Source: Brachionus rotundiformis (lineage: Eukaryota > Rotifera > Eurotatoria > Ploima > Brachionidae). From it: DNA of 64,000 nucleotides. A program made the translations under genes and the position numbers. Shown in pieces: positions 13,229-23,624 of the stretch; position 1 is the stretch's first letter; every line of letters begins with the position of its first letter. Location of the stretch: assembly GCA_016802295.1 (NCBI GenBank), contig JAESIW010000154.1:213663-277662 (forward strand), in the 5' to 3' direction. The notes beneath the pieces are model-generated. The model ran no database searches and was not told the origin of the DNA. It worked only from the letters and a program-made list of their open reading frames with translations.

Positions 13229-13763
13229 ATTTTTTAAAAGCTGATATTTTTTTAAATTTTTGATCTCGGTTTTAGTCTTTTTATTATCTTCAAAGCAACA
13301 GATCTGAATAAGACAATCGAAAATTGTATCGTTTAACAATTTTATTTATTTAATTACCGATTTTTTAATTTATAAATAATAAATACATTTACTTATTGGT
13401 TTTTATTAAATGATGCTTTTTTACTGCAAATCCTCGGTTTTTTAAGAAACAATGAAAAATTTTCAAATATTATATAAAGATAATTAAAAATGACTTGTGT
13501 CAAAGGATGACAAGCTTGTCAGTTCAAAAGCTTATTCAAAATTTAAGGATTTATGTCTTTTTTGTATTATCTTGTTTATTCCTTAACCTCTGAACAGCTT
13601 AATGAGCAAATTAACAGATAAGTAATAAAATTTAATTTCTTTTTAAAAAATTGATGTAAGGCCAAGTATCTGTTTTTCTGAAATTTGATTAAGAATTATT
13701 TATCGTTATCAAATTTACTATTTAACCAAATTAATAGATCTAGTGATAAATTTCGATAAGTGA
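13229..13763. other. Spacer after rabphilin, no gene seen
   Basis: AT-rich 3' flank. It contains AATAAA-type signals (for example near 13375) that could serve as rabphilin polyadenylation signals. Nothing else recognised. Confidence 0.4.
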
Positions 13764-14135
13764 ATGGAAGAAAAAGTCTGCATTGAGCTATCGAATTACT
13801 TAATAGCTAATGATTTAAAAAGATTAGTCTTAAATTCATTAATATACTATATAGATTACTTTCAAAAATTTAACATGGTTGTACTGGACGAAAAATCAAA
13901 ACAGGTTCGCCATGTTAAAGATATGTATACGAGAATAGGTGGTTCTTCATATAAAAAAAACATGACAACAGTCTTACTCTTACAGTTAAAAATAAAGTGT
14001 CGCATCTTTTATGCAAATTGAATGAAGCGCTAATTTTTCTTTTTGAGATATTTTCCATAGAATCCAACTTTTTATTTATTTCGAAATTCGAAATTTGAAA
14101 TTAAAGAATGAAAAAATTTTATGAACTAGAGAAGG
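13764..14135 (+). repeat. Dispersed repeat copy A (FLYWCH-like coding remnant)
   Basis: One of three related segments in this window (others at about 28440 and 61828). All share a core reading VLDEKSKPVRHVK-like residues, then a GxxYxxK-type stretch, then an AG preceded by CTTAC, then a KCR-like motif and an AAGCGCTAA..TTTGAGATATTTT tail. The FxxxxKxKPxxxxxGYxYKNK pattern resembles the start of a FLYWCH zinc finger. This copy reads through as an 85-codon frame but lacks the tryptophan/cysteine core, so I treat it as a repeat fossil, not a working gene. Confidence 0.6.
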
Positions 14136-14592
14136 AATAAATAGAATTATTAGATAATTTAAGGCAATCTTTGATTAGTAAAAAGAGTTAATTATTCGAA
14201 ATATATGCGAAAATTTCTGTCATTCAACGGGAGAATAAAAATAAATTATAATTATTAAACAAATTTTCGAATACTTTTCTAAAATTATTTTCAAAATAAA
14301 AAAAAAATAAATCAATATTCATGAGTTTTTTAAAAAATAAAATGAAAACATAGTGTTACCGAAGATATCCGATTATCAAATAATGATCGAAAAAATGACC
14401 CGGTGAGAATCGGGTAAATTGAAAAAGCTTAATACAAAAAAAAACAATATTTGATGAATTCTGGTTATGAAAAATTAAATATTTTTTTTATATAATCAGA
14501 ATGCTCTAGATTTCAATTTGGCAATCAAGCTCTTGGTTCTGAAGTCGACATTCATCGTTCAAATAGCCAATATTTTAATGAATTGAATAAGT
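14136..14592. other. Repeat-flanking spacer, no gene seen
   Basis: AT-rich. Possibly the decayed tail of repeat copy A on the left. No gene or RNA seen. Confidence 0.4.
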
Positions 14593-14766
14593 TTAATGCG
14601 TTGCTCTAAGAGCCTTGCCATCAGCAGCCTTTATAAGCTTGACTAGCAAATTATTTGAATATTGATTATCTTTACCATTTTTGGTTATAATTCTTCTTGT
14701 TCTTTCTAGTGAGTATTCTGTGAAATTTGGTACAAAAGGACAGAATAAAAACTTAAACAATCTCAT
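14593..14766 (-). pseudogene. Short coding-like ORF, probable transposon remnant
   Basis: A 57-codon frame from ATG to TAA on the minus strand, with convincing composition in its second half (EYSLERTRRIITKNGKDNQY, then LLVKLIKAADGKALRATH). It abuts RTE retrotransposon debris on the plus strand, so it is more likely part of a mobile element than a host gene. The family is not recognised. Confidence 0.35.
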
Positions 14767-14809
14767 AACTTTGTTATAAAAAGGTTAAAAAATGCAATGT
14801 TCAGCGTTC

Positions 14810-15023
14810 TATCAACTCAACACTGATGTATGGAAGCGAATGCAATAGATTTTCATAGTTGGACAGAAATAGCCTAAACACCTTACATACTAGGAGCGTG
14901 AGAAGGATTCTCGGGATACACTGGCCTGTAACAATGTCAAACGACGAACTATAAAAAAAAAGCTAAAGGCCCATTAAGTCAATGTATCAAGAATAAAGCC
15001 CTGTGATGGCTTGGACATGTACT
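14810..15023 (+). mobile_element. RTE-type non-LTR retrotransposon, 3' end fossil
   Basis: Conceptual reading, with stops, gives STLMYGSEC, then SVRRILGIHWP, then MSNDEL. These are hallmarks of the C-terminal end of RTE-clade reverse transcriptase ORFs. A related 3' end occurs at 28741-29262 (minus) and at 59663-59845 (plus). The copy is short, stop-ridden and inactive. Confidence 0.75.
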
Positions 15024-15316
15024 TACCATTTTTTAATAGTATTAGAAACATAAAATTTGAACTAAATTGTTTAAATTATGCTAGATCTGGTACTCTAAAC
15101 TGTCAAATAGCTTTAGTGTCAAGTATTAATTTAATTTTAGATTAAAATCAATAATGTGAAAAATTTGTTTTTATTGAAAATTAGATGGTTATTTAAAAAA
15201 TGATTTTTAAATTTTATAATACGATTCTTAATTTTTCTACAAAAAAAATTAAATTAAAAATTCTATTTAAAAAAGTCTTTAATGTCTAGAATATTGATAT
15301 TTATAAAAGAATCATT

Positions 15317-16060
15317 TTAATCATTGTTTTTTTTTTCGGTTTTTTGTGTCGCTTGCGTTGCCAAAGAACTCTGATCTTCCTGACTTGTTGGTTTGTCAGA
15401 TACAGAAAGAGTAGAATCAACCCCACTAAATGTTACATTTTGAACCGATATGGAGCTTTGTTGTGTCGTTTGCGTTCCCGAAGAACTCTGATCTTCCTGA
15501 CTTGTTGGTTTGTCAGATACAGAAAGAGTAGAATCAACCCCACCAAATGTTACATTTTGAACCGATATGGAGCTTTGTTGTGTCGTTTGCGTTCCCGAAG
15601 AACTCTGATCTTCCTGACTTGTTGGTTTGTCAGATACAGAAAGAGTAGAATCAACCCCACCAAATGTTACATTTTGAACCGATATGGAGCTTTGTTGTGT
15701 CGTTTGCGTTGCCAAAGAATTTGTTGGTTCAACACTTTGCCCAGTTGTTTTTGAAGATAATGTTGAAATTTTGCTAGGTTCGGTACTGCCTTCTGTTGAA
15801 TAATATGTACTGATATCATCAGTTAAGTTGGAAGTTGTTTCTGAGCTTTGTTCAGCAAGAGTGGTTATTTCGGGAAAAGTATTTTTTTTCAAAGCAAGTG
15901 GTAGGACAATAGCTAGAACGACAACTGCCACTACTAAAGAAATCGCTAGAACAACGAACAAAGATTTATTCCTAATGATAAAAAGTCCCAGACGATTAAT
16001 CATTTTCGAAAATATACTTGTCTCATCTCTACCGGATTCATTAATCTCCATTTCATACAT
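15317..16060 (-). CDS. Type II single-pass membrane protein with Ser/Thr-rich tandem repeats
   Basis: An intact 247-codon frame, taken from the ATG at 16060. The N-terminal ~34 residues are cytosolic in character (acidic, then basic near RNK). A strong transmembrane helix follows (SLFVVLAISLVVAVVVLAIV). The rest is a Ser/Thr/Gln-rich ectodomain suited to dense O-glycosylation. Three consecutive 39-residue repeats carry QSSISVQNVTFGGVDSTLSV, each with an N-glycosylation sequon (NVT). The C-terminus is Lys-rich and ends in NND. No enzyme domain is present. It could be a mucin-like surface protein; its function is not recognisable from sequence. Repeat copy number may vary between individuals. 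Confidence 0.7.
   Translation of the reverse strand: MYEMEINESGRDETSIFSKMINRLGLFIIRNKSLFVVLAISLVVAVVVLAIVLPLALKKNTFPEITTLAEQSSETTSNLTDDISTYYSTEGSTEPSKISTLSSKTTGQSVEPTNSLATQTTQQSSISVQNVTFGGVDSTLSVSDKPTSQEDQSSSGTQTTQQSSISVQNVTFGGVDSTLSVSDKPTSQEDQSSSGTQTTQQSSISVQNVTFSGVDSTLSVSDKPTSQEDQSSLATQATQKTEKKNND
15356..15706 (-). repeat. Three tandem 117-bp coding repeats
   Basis: The unit recurs at 117-bp spacing (unit starts at 15356, 15473 and 15590) with only a few substitutions. The middle units differ from the outer ones at GTTCCC versus GTTGCC. The period is a multiple of three, so the array keeps the reading frame of the mucin-like gene. Confidence 0.95.
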
Positions 16061-17033
16061 TGTTAACAATAATATTATGAATTATTTCCTCTAATATTAT
16101 TTTTTTAAGTTTTCCGTAAATCTAGAAAAAAAATTTTAGAGTAACATGTTTTTCAAAGAGACAAATAAATCAATATGTTGCTTTCACTTTAAAAAATTTT
16201 AAAATAAAAATATTTTAAAAAAGTTTTATTTATTGAAAATGCAATAAATTAATGTTATATTTAAATATTGTTTTTTTTTATCAGTTTATACACATTTTTA
16301 AATGAATTAGTTGATTAGATAAATGCACGATTGATTGTTGTTTCATGAATAAAGCTTTCAAAAAAAATTTATACAAAAAATAATATCAATACTTTATTTT
16401 ATGATACCACAGTAGTGCAACTAATTATTTGATCAGTTTCGTAGTTTGATAATAAGAGATAATGATAAGAGCAGTTGACATTTTGCAAAAAATAATCAAT
16501 TAAATTCAAGGTAAATTAGGATTCATAATTTACTTAAAATTTTGACTAAAAAATTTTATTTAAATAAGACATTATTGTTAAGTTATAAAAATTACTTCCA
16601 ATTATTTAAAATGATGTCCAAATCTTCAGCTTTTTGAGTGCCAATATTTGGCAAATTGAAGCTTAACATCAACTTTAAATAATCCTAATCAAAAATTATC
16701 ATCAAAATAGGTTATAAAAAAACTAAAGGGTTATATTAAATTTTAATGCAAAAGTATATTTTCAAAAAATGCATTCAAAGTAAAGCTAATTTTTTTTCAA
16801 ATCTGTAAATTTCTGCAAAAATTGCTGATTCCAAAATCTTTATTTAACATGTTAAGCTACACAAGAAAATGAGTCTCTATATCTAATTTTATACAAAAAT
16901 ATATTCTTATTAAATTTTGATCATGATTATTAAAATTAATCGTCAACTTCGATTTGCCAAAATTTTTTATTTGATGTTACTTTTTTTTGTACTTCCCTAA
17001 AAGCAACTTTATAAAATACAAATTTCTTTATAA
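16061..17033. other. Spacer, no gene seen
   Basis: AT-rich; contains the presumed promoter of the minus-strand mucin-like gene at its left edge. Nothing else recognised. Confidence 0.45.
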
Positions 17034-17264
17034 TTAAATTATTCTGGTAACTAAATTTGGTAACAAGGTGCTGTCCCTTTCACCATTCACCTTTCGATAT
17101 TCCTTTGCTGATATTTCTGTTGATGATCTTTTTTTCGAATTTGCGTCAAGTTCCATTAACATTTTGCTCTTCACTTCGACTGTCAAACTCTGATCAACCA
17201 TTTCAATCAACCTTCTCTCTGTTATGTAGTGGCTATCACATACTGTTTTTTTGGATGTCTGATT
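17034..17264 (-). pseudogene. Coding-like fragment of an unrecognised protein
   Basis: About 76 codons open on the minus strand, ending in TAA at 17034-17036, with protein-like composition: CDSHYITERRLIEMVDQSLT, then EVKSKMLMELDANSKKRSST, then AKEYRKVNGERDST. A CAG near its start could be a splice acceptor. There is no credible ATG. It is a lone exon or a mobile-element relic; I do not recognise the family. A plus-strand frame across the same bases is its shadow. Confidence 0.4.
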
Positions 17265-17587
17265 TAGAATAAAATATTCAAATTTTAATAGGGGCTGATT
17301 TTAAATTTTTCCCCTAAAAACTAAATTAAAAATAAAATAAAAAAACCAAAAAAATCTCTTTATTCAACAATGAAATATCTACGACAAAAACTAAAGCGAT
17401 TAAGCCAGGTACTAGAGGTGAATAGGATATTACAATTTAATTTTCAAATATTTTTTTAATTTGATTATTTTTTATTTTTAGTTGAATTAATACAGCAATT
17501 TTGCAAAATGGTTACTCAACTTTAAATATTAACGTTTTACCTGAAATAAATTATATTATAATAGATCAAAACTAAACTTTTAATAAA

Positions 17588-18955
17588 ATGAAATTTATTC
17601 AAAAAATTTTTTCAATTTTCGTCACCACTTTGTGTTTAATTTTTGTTTATTACTTAAAAGATTCCAACTTCGGACCACATGATAAGCCTAATCGTCTAAA
17701 AAAAGATAGTTTATATAAACGTGAAAGGTATTCTATAGACTGTAATTTAATCATACAGAATGACTCATTAGAGATTGAAAGAGCTATTAGAATTTTAAAA
17801 TTCTCAAATTTTACATTGGATTCTGTTCCAGATGCAAATTTTTTGATTCCAAAATCGGAATGCAGTCACTTTAAGTTTGAAAGAGCTTACTCGAGATTTG
17901 ACAATCTTATACATCAAATTGAATACGATTTTCCATTAGCATTTTCAATACTCACTTATGAAAATGTAGAACAATTTGAAAGACTTTTGCATGCCATTTA
18001 TCGTCCTCATAACATCTACTGCATTCATGTAGACCTAAAAAGTTCGCATTCATTTAAGCAATCAATTAAATCAATTGTAGACTGTTTTGACAATGTATTC
18101 ATTTCTACCAAGTTGGAATTTATCATTTATGCTGGATTTAGCCGACTACAGGCCGACTTAAACTGTATCAAAGACTTGTTGGATTTGGAAAATCTCATCT
18201 ATACTCAACATCCTAATTTAGTAGGAAAAAAAAAAGTTGCTTGGAAATATTTATTTAACATGGCAAGCACAGAATTTCCTCTAAAAACCAATTTTGAATT
18301 TGTTCAAATTCTGAAAATTCTTAATGGGTCAAATAGCATTTACATAAATAAAATACACGGGCAGATAGGTAGAAGAATGAGCCAAATATTTTTTAATGAT
18401 TTTATTAAGGAAAAAATTTATCCATTAAAAAAAGTCCATAACAAAAAACCACCGCATTCAATCCGAATTGTTAAAGGCTCGGCATATGGAATATTTGAAC
18501 GAACATTTTTGGCCAATATATTCAGAAGCAGTAAAGTAATGGACTTTACGGAATGGCTCAAGTCAACATACAGTGCAGATGAATTTTTTTGGGCAAGTTT
18601 AGAGCTAAATACTCATTTGTATGAGAACAGTACATTTAAGGACTCATCGAGTAATTATGTTCTAGATATAGCTAGATTTAATGGTTGGTACGGATCTTAT
18701 AACTGTGGTGGTATTTGGATTCACAAAATATGCATTCTGTCTTTAGCAGACTTGGCTAATTTGGTGAAAAACAGAAATTTAATTGCGAATAAATTCAAAA
18801 TTGACTATGATCCTTTATCTTACCAATGTATTGAAGAATGGATTGATAAAAGAACAAGAGAGAATTTTGACGAGCCTTTTGATAGTGAAGATTTGACGAT
18901 TTATTATTGTAGTTTGTTTAAAAAAAGATCTAAATCTGTTAATTGTAAATCATAA
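17588..18955 (+). CDS. Core-2/I-branching beta-1,6-N-acetylglucosaminyltransferase-like protein
   Basis: A single-exon gene of 455 residues. Residues ~5-23 form an uncleaved signal anchor, giving a type II Golgi protein. The catalytic domain follows the Branch family (GT14, PF02485): FPLAFSILTYENVEQFERLL, then AIYRPHNIYCIHVD, then WKYLFNMASTEFPLKTN. KGSAYGIFERTF and the YSADEFFWASL segment hold the acidic residue used as catalytic base in core-2 enzymes (about E332 here). Cysteines spread through the lumenal part fit family disulfides. The enzyme would add GlcNAc in beta-1,6 linkage to O-glycan or poly-lactosamine acceptors. The length matches vertebrate GCNT1-type proteins (about 430 residues). 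Acceptor specificity cannot be read from sequence. Confidence 0.92.
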   Translation: MKFIQKIFSIFVTTLCLIFVYYLKDSNFGPHDKPNRLKKDSLYKRERYSIDCNLIIQNDSLEIERAIRILKFSNFTLDSVPDANFLIPKSECSHFKFERAYSRFDNLIHQIEYDFPLAFSILTYENVEQFERLLHAIYRPHNIYCIHVDLKSSHSFKQSIKSIVDCFDNVFISTKLEFIIYAGFSRLQADLNCIKDLLDLENLIYTQHPNLVGKKKVAWKYLFNMASTEFPLKTNFEFVQILKILNGSNSIYINKIHGQIGRRMSQIFFNDFIKEKIYPLKKVHNKKPPHSIRIVKGSAYGIFERTFLANIFRSSKVMDFTEWLKSTYSADEFFWASLELNTHLYENSTFKDSSSNYVLDIARFNGWYGSYNCGGIWIHKICILSLADLANLVKNRNLIANKFKIDYDPLSYQCIEEWIDKRTRENFDEPFDSEDLTIYYCSLFKKRSKSVNCKS

Positions 18956-19081
18956 ATTATTCCTATTTCAAATTCGAAGATTTTTTTCAAAAGCTAAATT
19001 AATTTTTATAAATTATTTCTATAGAGATTTTTATCATAATCAAAATATTTTTGATCTTAAATGAGTTATTTTTAATTTGTT

Positions 19082-21991
19082 TTAAAATATTTTATTAATG
19101 ATTCTAAATCAGTATTTATTTTTGAAAAAATTATAAAAATTCATTGTTATTTAACGTAACTAATTTAACTGTTAATTTGGAAAGCAAAAAAACTATAACT
19201 ACAGCGATTCAAATAAATCAAAATTATAAATTTCCGAAGGGTAGTCAATTTTAATAAATTCATTTAAATAATTTATTTAAAGATATTTAAGAAAAATTAG
19301 GTAAAGTAAAAAGTTGAATTTCAATCAACAGATTGTTTCAAAGTATTTATTAACAAAACTTATTTATTTATCCTTCTAGCATTCTATCGACTTAATAAAC
19401 CAATTATAGTAAAAGTAAAGAAAATTGGGGTTCAGGTTAACCTAAACCAATTGATTGTTCATTTAGCTTTCTTTGTTTAAAACCTAATTAGAATAAAAGA
19501 ATAGTTATATAAAACATTTATAAAATTTATCCTTCTTTTATAATAATTGTTCTTTATTTCAAATTATTAAATTTTTTTTTATTTGTAAAAAAGATTTTAT
19601 AAAGCAATCCTAAATCGATTTTTGTATGAATTGAAAAATATTTTCAAAAAATAATAATAATTAACATATAAGCTACAGCAAGACAAGTTTGCGAAGGAAG
19701 CCTACTAGGGGGTCGCCTATGGCAGCTCTTTGCTCAATACACATAGAAACATAAGATAGAAAAATATAACCTAACCTTTAAATTGTAAATTCTTTTTATA
19801 TAATTTGAAATTCTATTTTGATTTTGATTTTAAACATTTTTAAAAAAGGTTTTAATTGTAAAAAAATTTCAATTTCAAGGTTAATCAACAGGCTTGTGAC
19901 CTTGTCATCAAGACTGTTTAACACTTCATCTATTTAAAATAATATAAAATAATTTGACAATTTAATATAAGCGGTTAATAATAATTTGTTTAGAAAACAA
20001 AACATTGAAATATTTAAATAATATTTTGAATTTTTCGATAAAATTTGGGAATTACAAATTAAAATGTTGGTTGTAAAATTATAAGCTTAGGCTAACTCTA
20101 CTCCCTGGTCATATAGGACGTTTTATACTAGTTATAATTTGTAACCAGTATTGTTGCTGGAATTAGATTTAAACTAAACTCGTAGTTATTAGGCTGTATT
20201 CATAACTAATGATTGATTGGAACTTGGAGAAAATTTATAAAATAGAATGATATTCAAAGGATATAAATAAGAGGAAATATTTTGATTTTGAGGAATAAAT
20301 TTATATTTTCAGCTCAAGATTTGAGTTTAATAAAGTTTCTAAAACTAGTCTAATCATTCCAATGCCAAGTCAAAGTTCAGTCCTAAGCTAACCGCTAAAA
20401 AAATTAATATTAGTAAAATTTGAATGATTAAATAATATAATGTAATTATTAATTGATATTTAATTAGAACAGGAGCAGATAGAACGAATCTGCAGGAATA
20501 AATATAAATTTTAAAAGTTGTTCTTAACTGAATTAGTAATAAACTACTAATATTTTAGTATTCAATTATAAAAATGAGAAAAAATTTTAAAAATTTATTT
20601 TAAAATAAAACACTTAAAATTATTTAAAACAAAAACCAAAAATTTAAAAAAATTGTATTTTTGAAAAAGAATAAAGAGTAATTTCACTGGATTATTGAGT
20701 CAATTATAAAACAAATCTTGTCAATTATAAAATTGACAATAGATTGGTCAAAAAGTTTAGAATTGTATGAAAAACTCCAGCAAAGTGTATCGTTAAATGT
20801 GCACAATCCATGAAAGTTAGCACTTGACCATCTTTTCTCTGCACATGATACACTAAAATATATTTCGTTTACTTTGAACAAATCCATGCTTTTGTATTCA
20901 TCTATCTTGCCCAAATTAGACATGGCAAAGTGAACAGCTCCATTTTCAAATTTAAAATCACTATCTATCAAATCAAGTAGAGCACTACTTAGCTTTGCAT
21001 TCTCGTACATCTCATTATGTGCTATTCTCTCATGAATCGAGTCCGATTCACGTTTTGCCATTTTCCAAAAGTTCTTTCTCAAAAATTCTTTGTCAATAGA
21101 CATGTCAATAAAATTGTCAGTTGTCAAATGACCATTGAGCGGAACGGGCCAAAAACCCATTGTCAAGTTGTCAATGTTGAGAAATGGTCTCAAATTGGCC
21201 AACATGTGGAAATAAATGCATTCGGTGAATTTTTTGTCACATTTAAATTGTCTGTAAACTTCAAAATAGGCCAAAGCAGTAACTATATTAAAGCATCCAG
21301 CTAGCTTTGTTTGCTGTTCTTTGGCTTTTGTGTATAATTTCTTCATTTTATCTGCCTCTATTTTGAAGCATTTGTATTTGGTTCGAGAGCTTAATCCAGT
21401 TTTATTCTTGAATTCTTTCGGAACTCTATTCTCATGTGGTATGTGATAATTGTCGTTCAAGTGAACATCAGCAATTTTTTTCTTGTCGTTTTGGAACAAT
21501 TTTTCTTCTATTGATGGCTCAATCTGTATGACTTTGGTATTGAGTCTTTGGTTTTTGATGCTTTTCTCAATCAAGTGAAGCAATTGTTGCAAAATAACTG
21601 CTCCATTTCTGCCATCAATAATCGCATGATGCACCGTGAAAACCATGCAATATTTGAATTGGCTCAATTGAATAAACATCAAGCGCCACAACAGTCCATT
21701 ATTTGAGTCAACTGGCTTTGCGTTCATTTCCTGTTCATGAAACATTTGCCAATCGCCTTCATTTCTCACACGCACAAACTTCACATTGTCCATGGAAAGA
21801 ATTTTCCCCTTTGAAGCATACACAAAGTATCTCTCTCGAGAAAACTTTGCATGCTCTCCATCAAATTCGGTCCTTATTTTGGCACACAAAAGTGGATGTG
21901 CCTTCTTCCATGCATCTAAAGCTTTATGAATTTTGTGTCTATGTTCAAATAGATTTATCTTTGATTCGAATATTAAGCTGAATGGTAAAAG
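19082..21991. repeat. Left arm of a ~2.9-kb inverted repeat
   Basis: This arm is the reverse complement of 23802-26721. Over the acyltransferase the coordinate sum is constant (45793) and the encoded 401 residues are identical in both arms. The inner edge is abrupt at 21991/23802. Near the outer end the right arm has a 10-bp insertion and the arms differ by single bases. Besides the truncated acyltransferase, the arm holds about 1.6 kb of non-coding DNA, including a GC-richer stretch at 19675-19750. Confidence 0.95.
20684..21991 (-). pseudogene. 5'-truncated copy of the HHxxxDG acyltransferase
   Basis: Identical in protein sequence to the C-terminal ~435 residues of the plus-strand gene at 23625-25109, but the inverted-repeat edge cuts it off. 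The first ~59 codons, including the ATG, and the promoter are missing. Beyond the breakpoint the frame runs into TAA after a few codons without an ATG. It keeps the HHAIIDG motif. It is either a dead copy or would need an internal start. The lack of any new stop or frameshift means it is either recent or kept identical by gene conversion. Confidence 0.85.
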
Positions 21992-23624
21992 GCATGATCT
22001 TATTGCTTAATCGGATTCAAAAATAAGTTCTGCATTACCCATCTTCCGTATCAATTTTTTTTTTTTAAACCTTTTCACTTTTTTTATTTTATTTGATAAT
22101 TTTGATAATATTGAATTCTGAAACATTGTCAATTTTCGATATTTTATTTTTTCTCAGCTTTTTATGAAATTTTATTCTTATTTTATTAAATACTTTTTTA
22201 TACTGGATCTCTTATTGCTAATTGTTTAAAGGTGAGTTTTTTCAAATTTTAGACAAGCCCCTCAGATACCTCTGATTTTGATACTAGATTAAAAGTAAAT
22301 AGATACTCTTGTTGTCAAATCATGCGCTTTATAAAAGTTTGTGACGATTACATTGACATTTATCTTTAAATTTGAACATTATTTTAAAATCTATTTTTGG
22401 AATTTTATTTTACTAACATTTAAATTTTTAATTTCTAGTTTGAAAAATATAATTGAATTTTGACTTTTTATTAGCCGAATTTCTAGAATAGGATTAATTG
22501 AAATGTCATTTAGTTGTTATTTGAATTATTTCAAATTATTCCTATAATTTTTAAATCAATTTCCGATTATCAAAATAAAAACTTATTTTTATCTTTAGAA
22601 TAAAAAAATTTTTTTATCATTTTTTTGCAAAAATTTATCAATTAAAAAAAGAAATTTATTTAAAAGTAAAATTAAAAATTAAATCAGAGAATTTTTTTTT
22701 TGATTAATCTATGAAAATATTTTTTAATTATCTATTAATTTTAAAATAAATTTATCAATCAATTTTTTTTCAATTTCAATAATTAAAATTCTTAATAGAA
22801 TAAATTATTTTATAAAAATAATTAAAAAATATTCATTACGTAAATGTGAATATTTTAATTTAAAATTTGAGCTAGATTTATTTAAAAATATAAATAAGGT
22901 ATCGGAAGATCTTTATTATTGATAATTTTAGAATGTATTATCTAATTCTAAGACCTTGAAGCGAAAAGTGAGCTAGAAATCGAGCAAAATGAATGCTTGA
23001 TTTCCTAAATTAATCTAAATATACGCGTATAAAAACCTTAAATTTTTTTAAAAGCTAAAAAAATTTCAAGGAGTTTTAAAAATTTATTTTTAGAATTAAG
23101 TCTTATTTAATAATAATCAACATTATCTCAACTAAATTTTATTTTTTGATCAGAAAGAAACCGATTAATGAATTGAAAAAATTAAGTTAATAACTTATTT
23201 GGTCAGAATTTTTAGTTTTATTCTAAAAGATACTTATAATTAATAATATAAGTCAAATTTTTAAAACGCTATTATACTAGATATTACAATTTAAATGTTA
23301 GTAATATAAAATTGAAAATTTTTTGTTTAAATTCGAATTAATATTTTAAAGGCCTTCAAAAAGATGTTCTATTTACTTTTACTCCAATAGACTTGGCTAA
23401 AATTAGAAATATCTCACCTTTGGGATAGACATTGAACAATTAGCTAAAAAGAAAATTAAAAAAGTGGTTCTTAGATAATGCCATTTTAAACAAATAAAAG
23501 ATAGCTCAAGGGTGTTAATAGCGATATAAATAATACCAAATTTTTCACTAAAAATTATTTAAAAATAATAAAAAATTTTGATTTTTAAAAGTTTTTAGAA
23601 AAAAAAAAGAATTGTAGAAATATA
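21992..23624. other. Inverted-repeat spacer, no gene before the acyltransferase start
   Basis: Single-copy, very AT-rich spacer between the two arms. It should hold the promoter of the intact acyltransferase at its right end. No ORF, RNA gene or transposase was seen that would explain the inversion. Confidence 0.55.

Noticed and set aside
15344..15754. 136-codon plus-strand ORF with repeats
   Set aside because: Shadow of the tandem repeats in the minus-strand mucin-like gene; the 117-bp period keeps several frames open.
19675..19750. GC-richer stretch in the inverted-repeat arms as a structured RNA gene
   Set aside because: It does not fold as a tRNA and matches no small nuclear RNA, 5S or spliced-leader core that I know.
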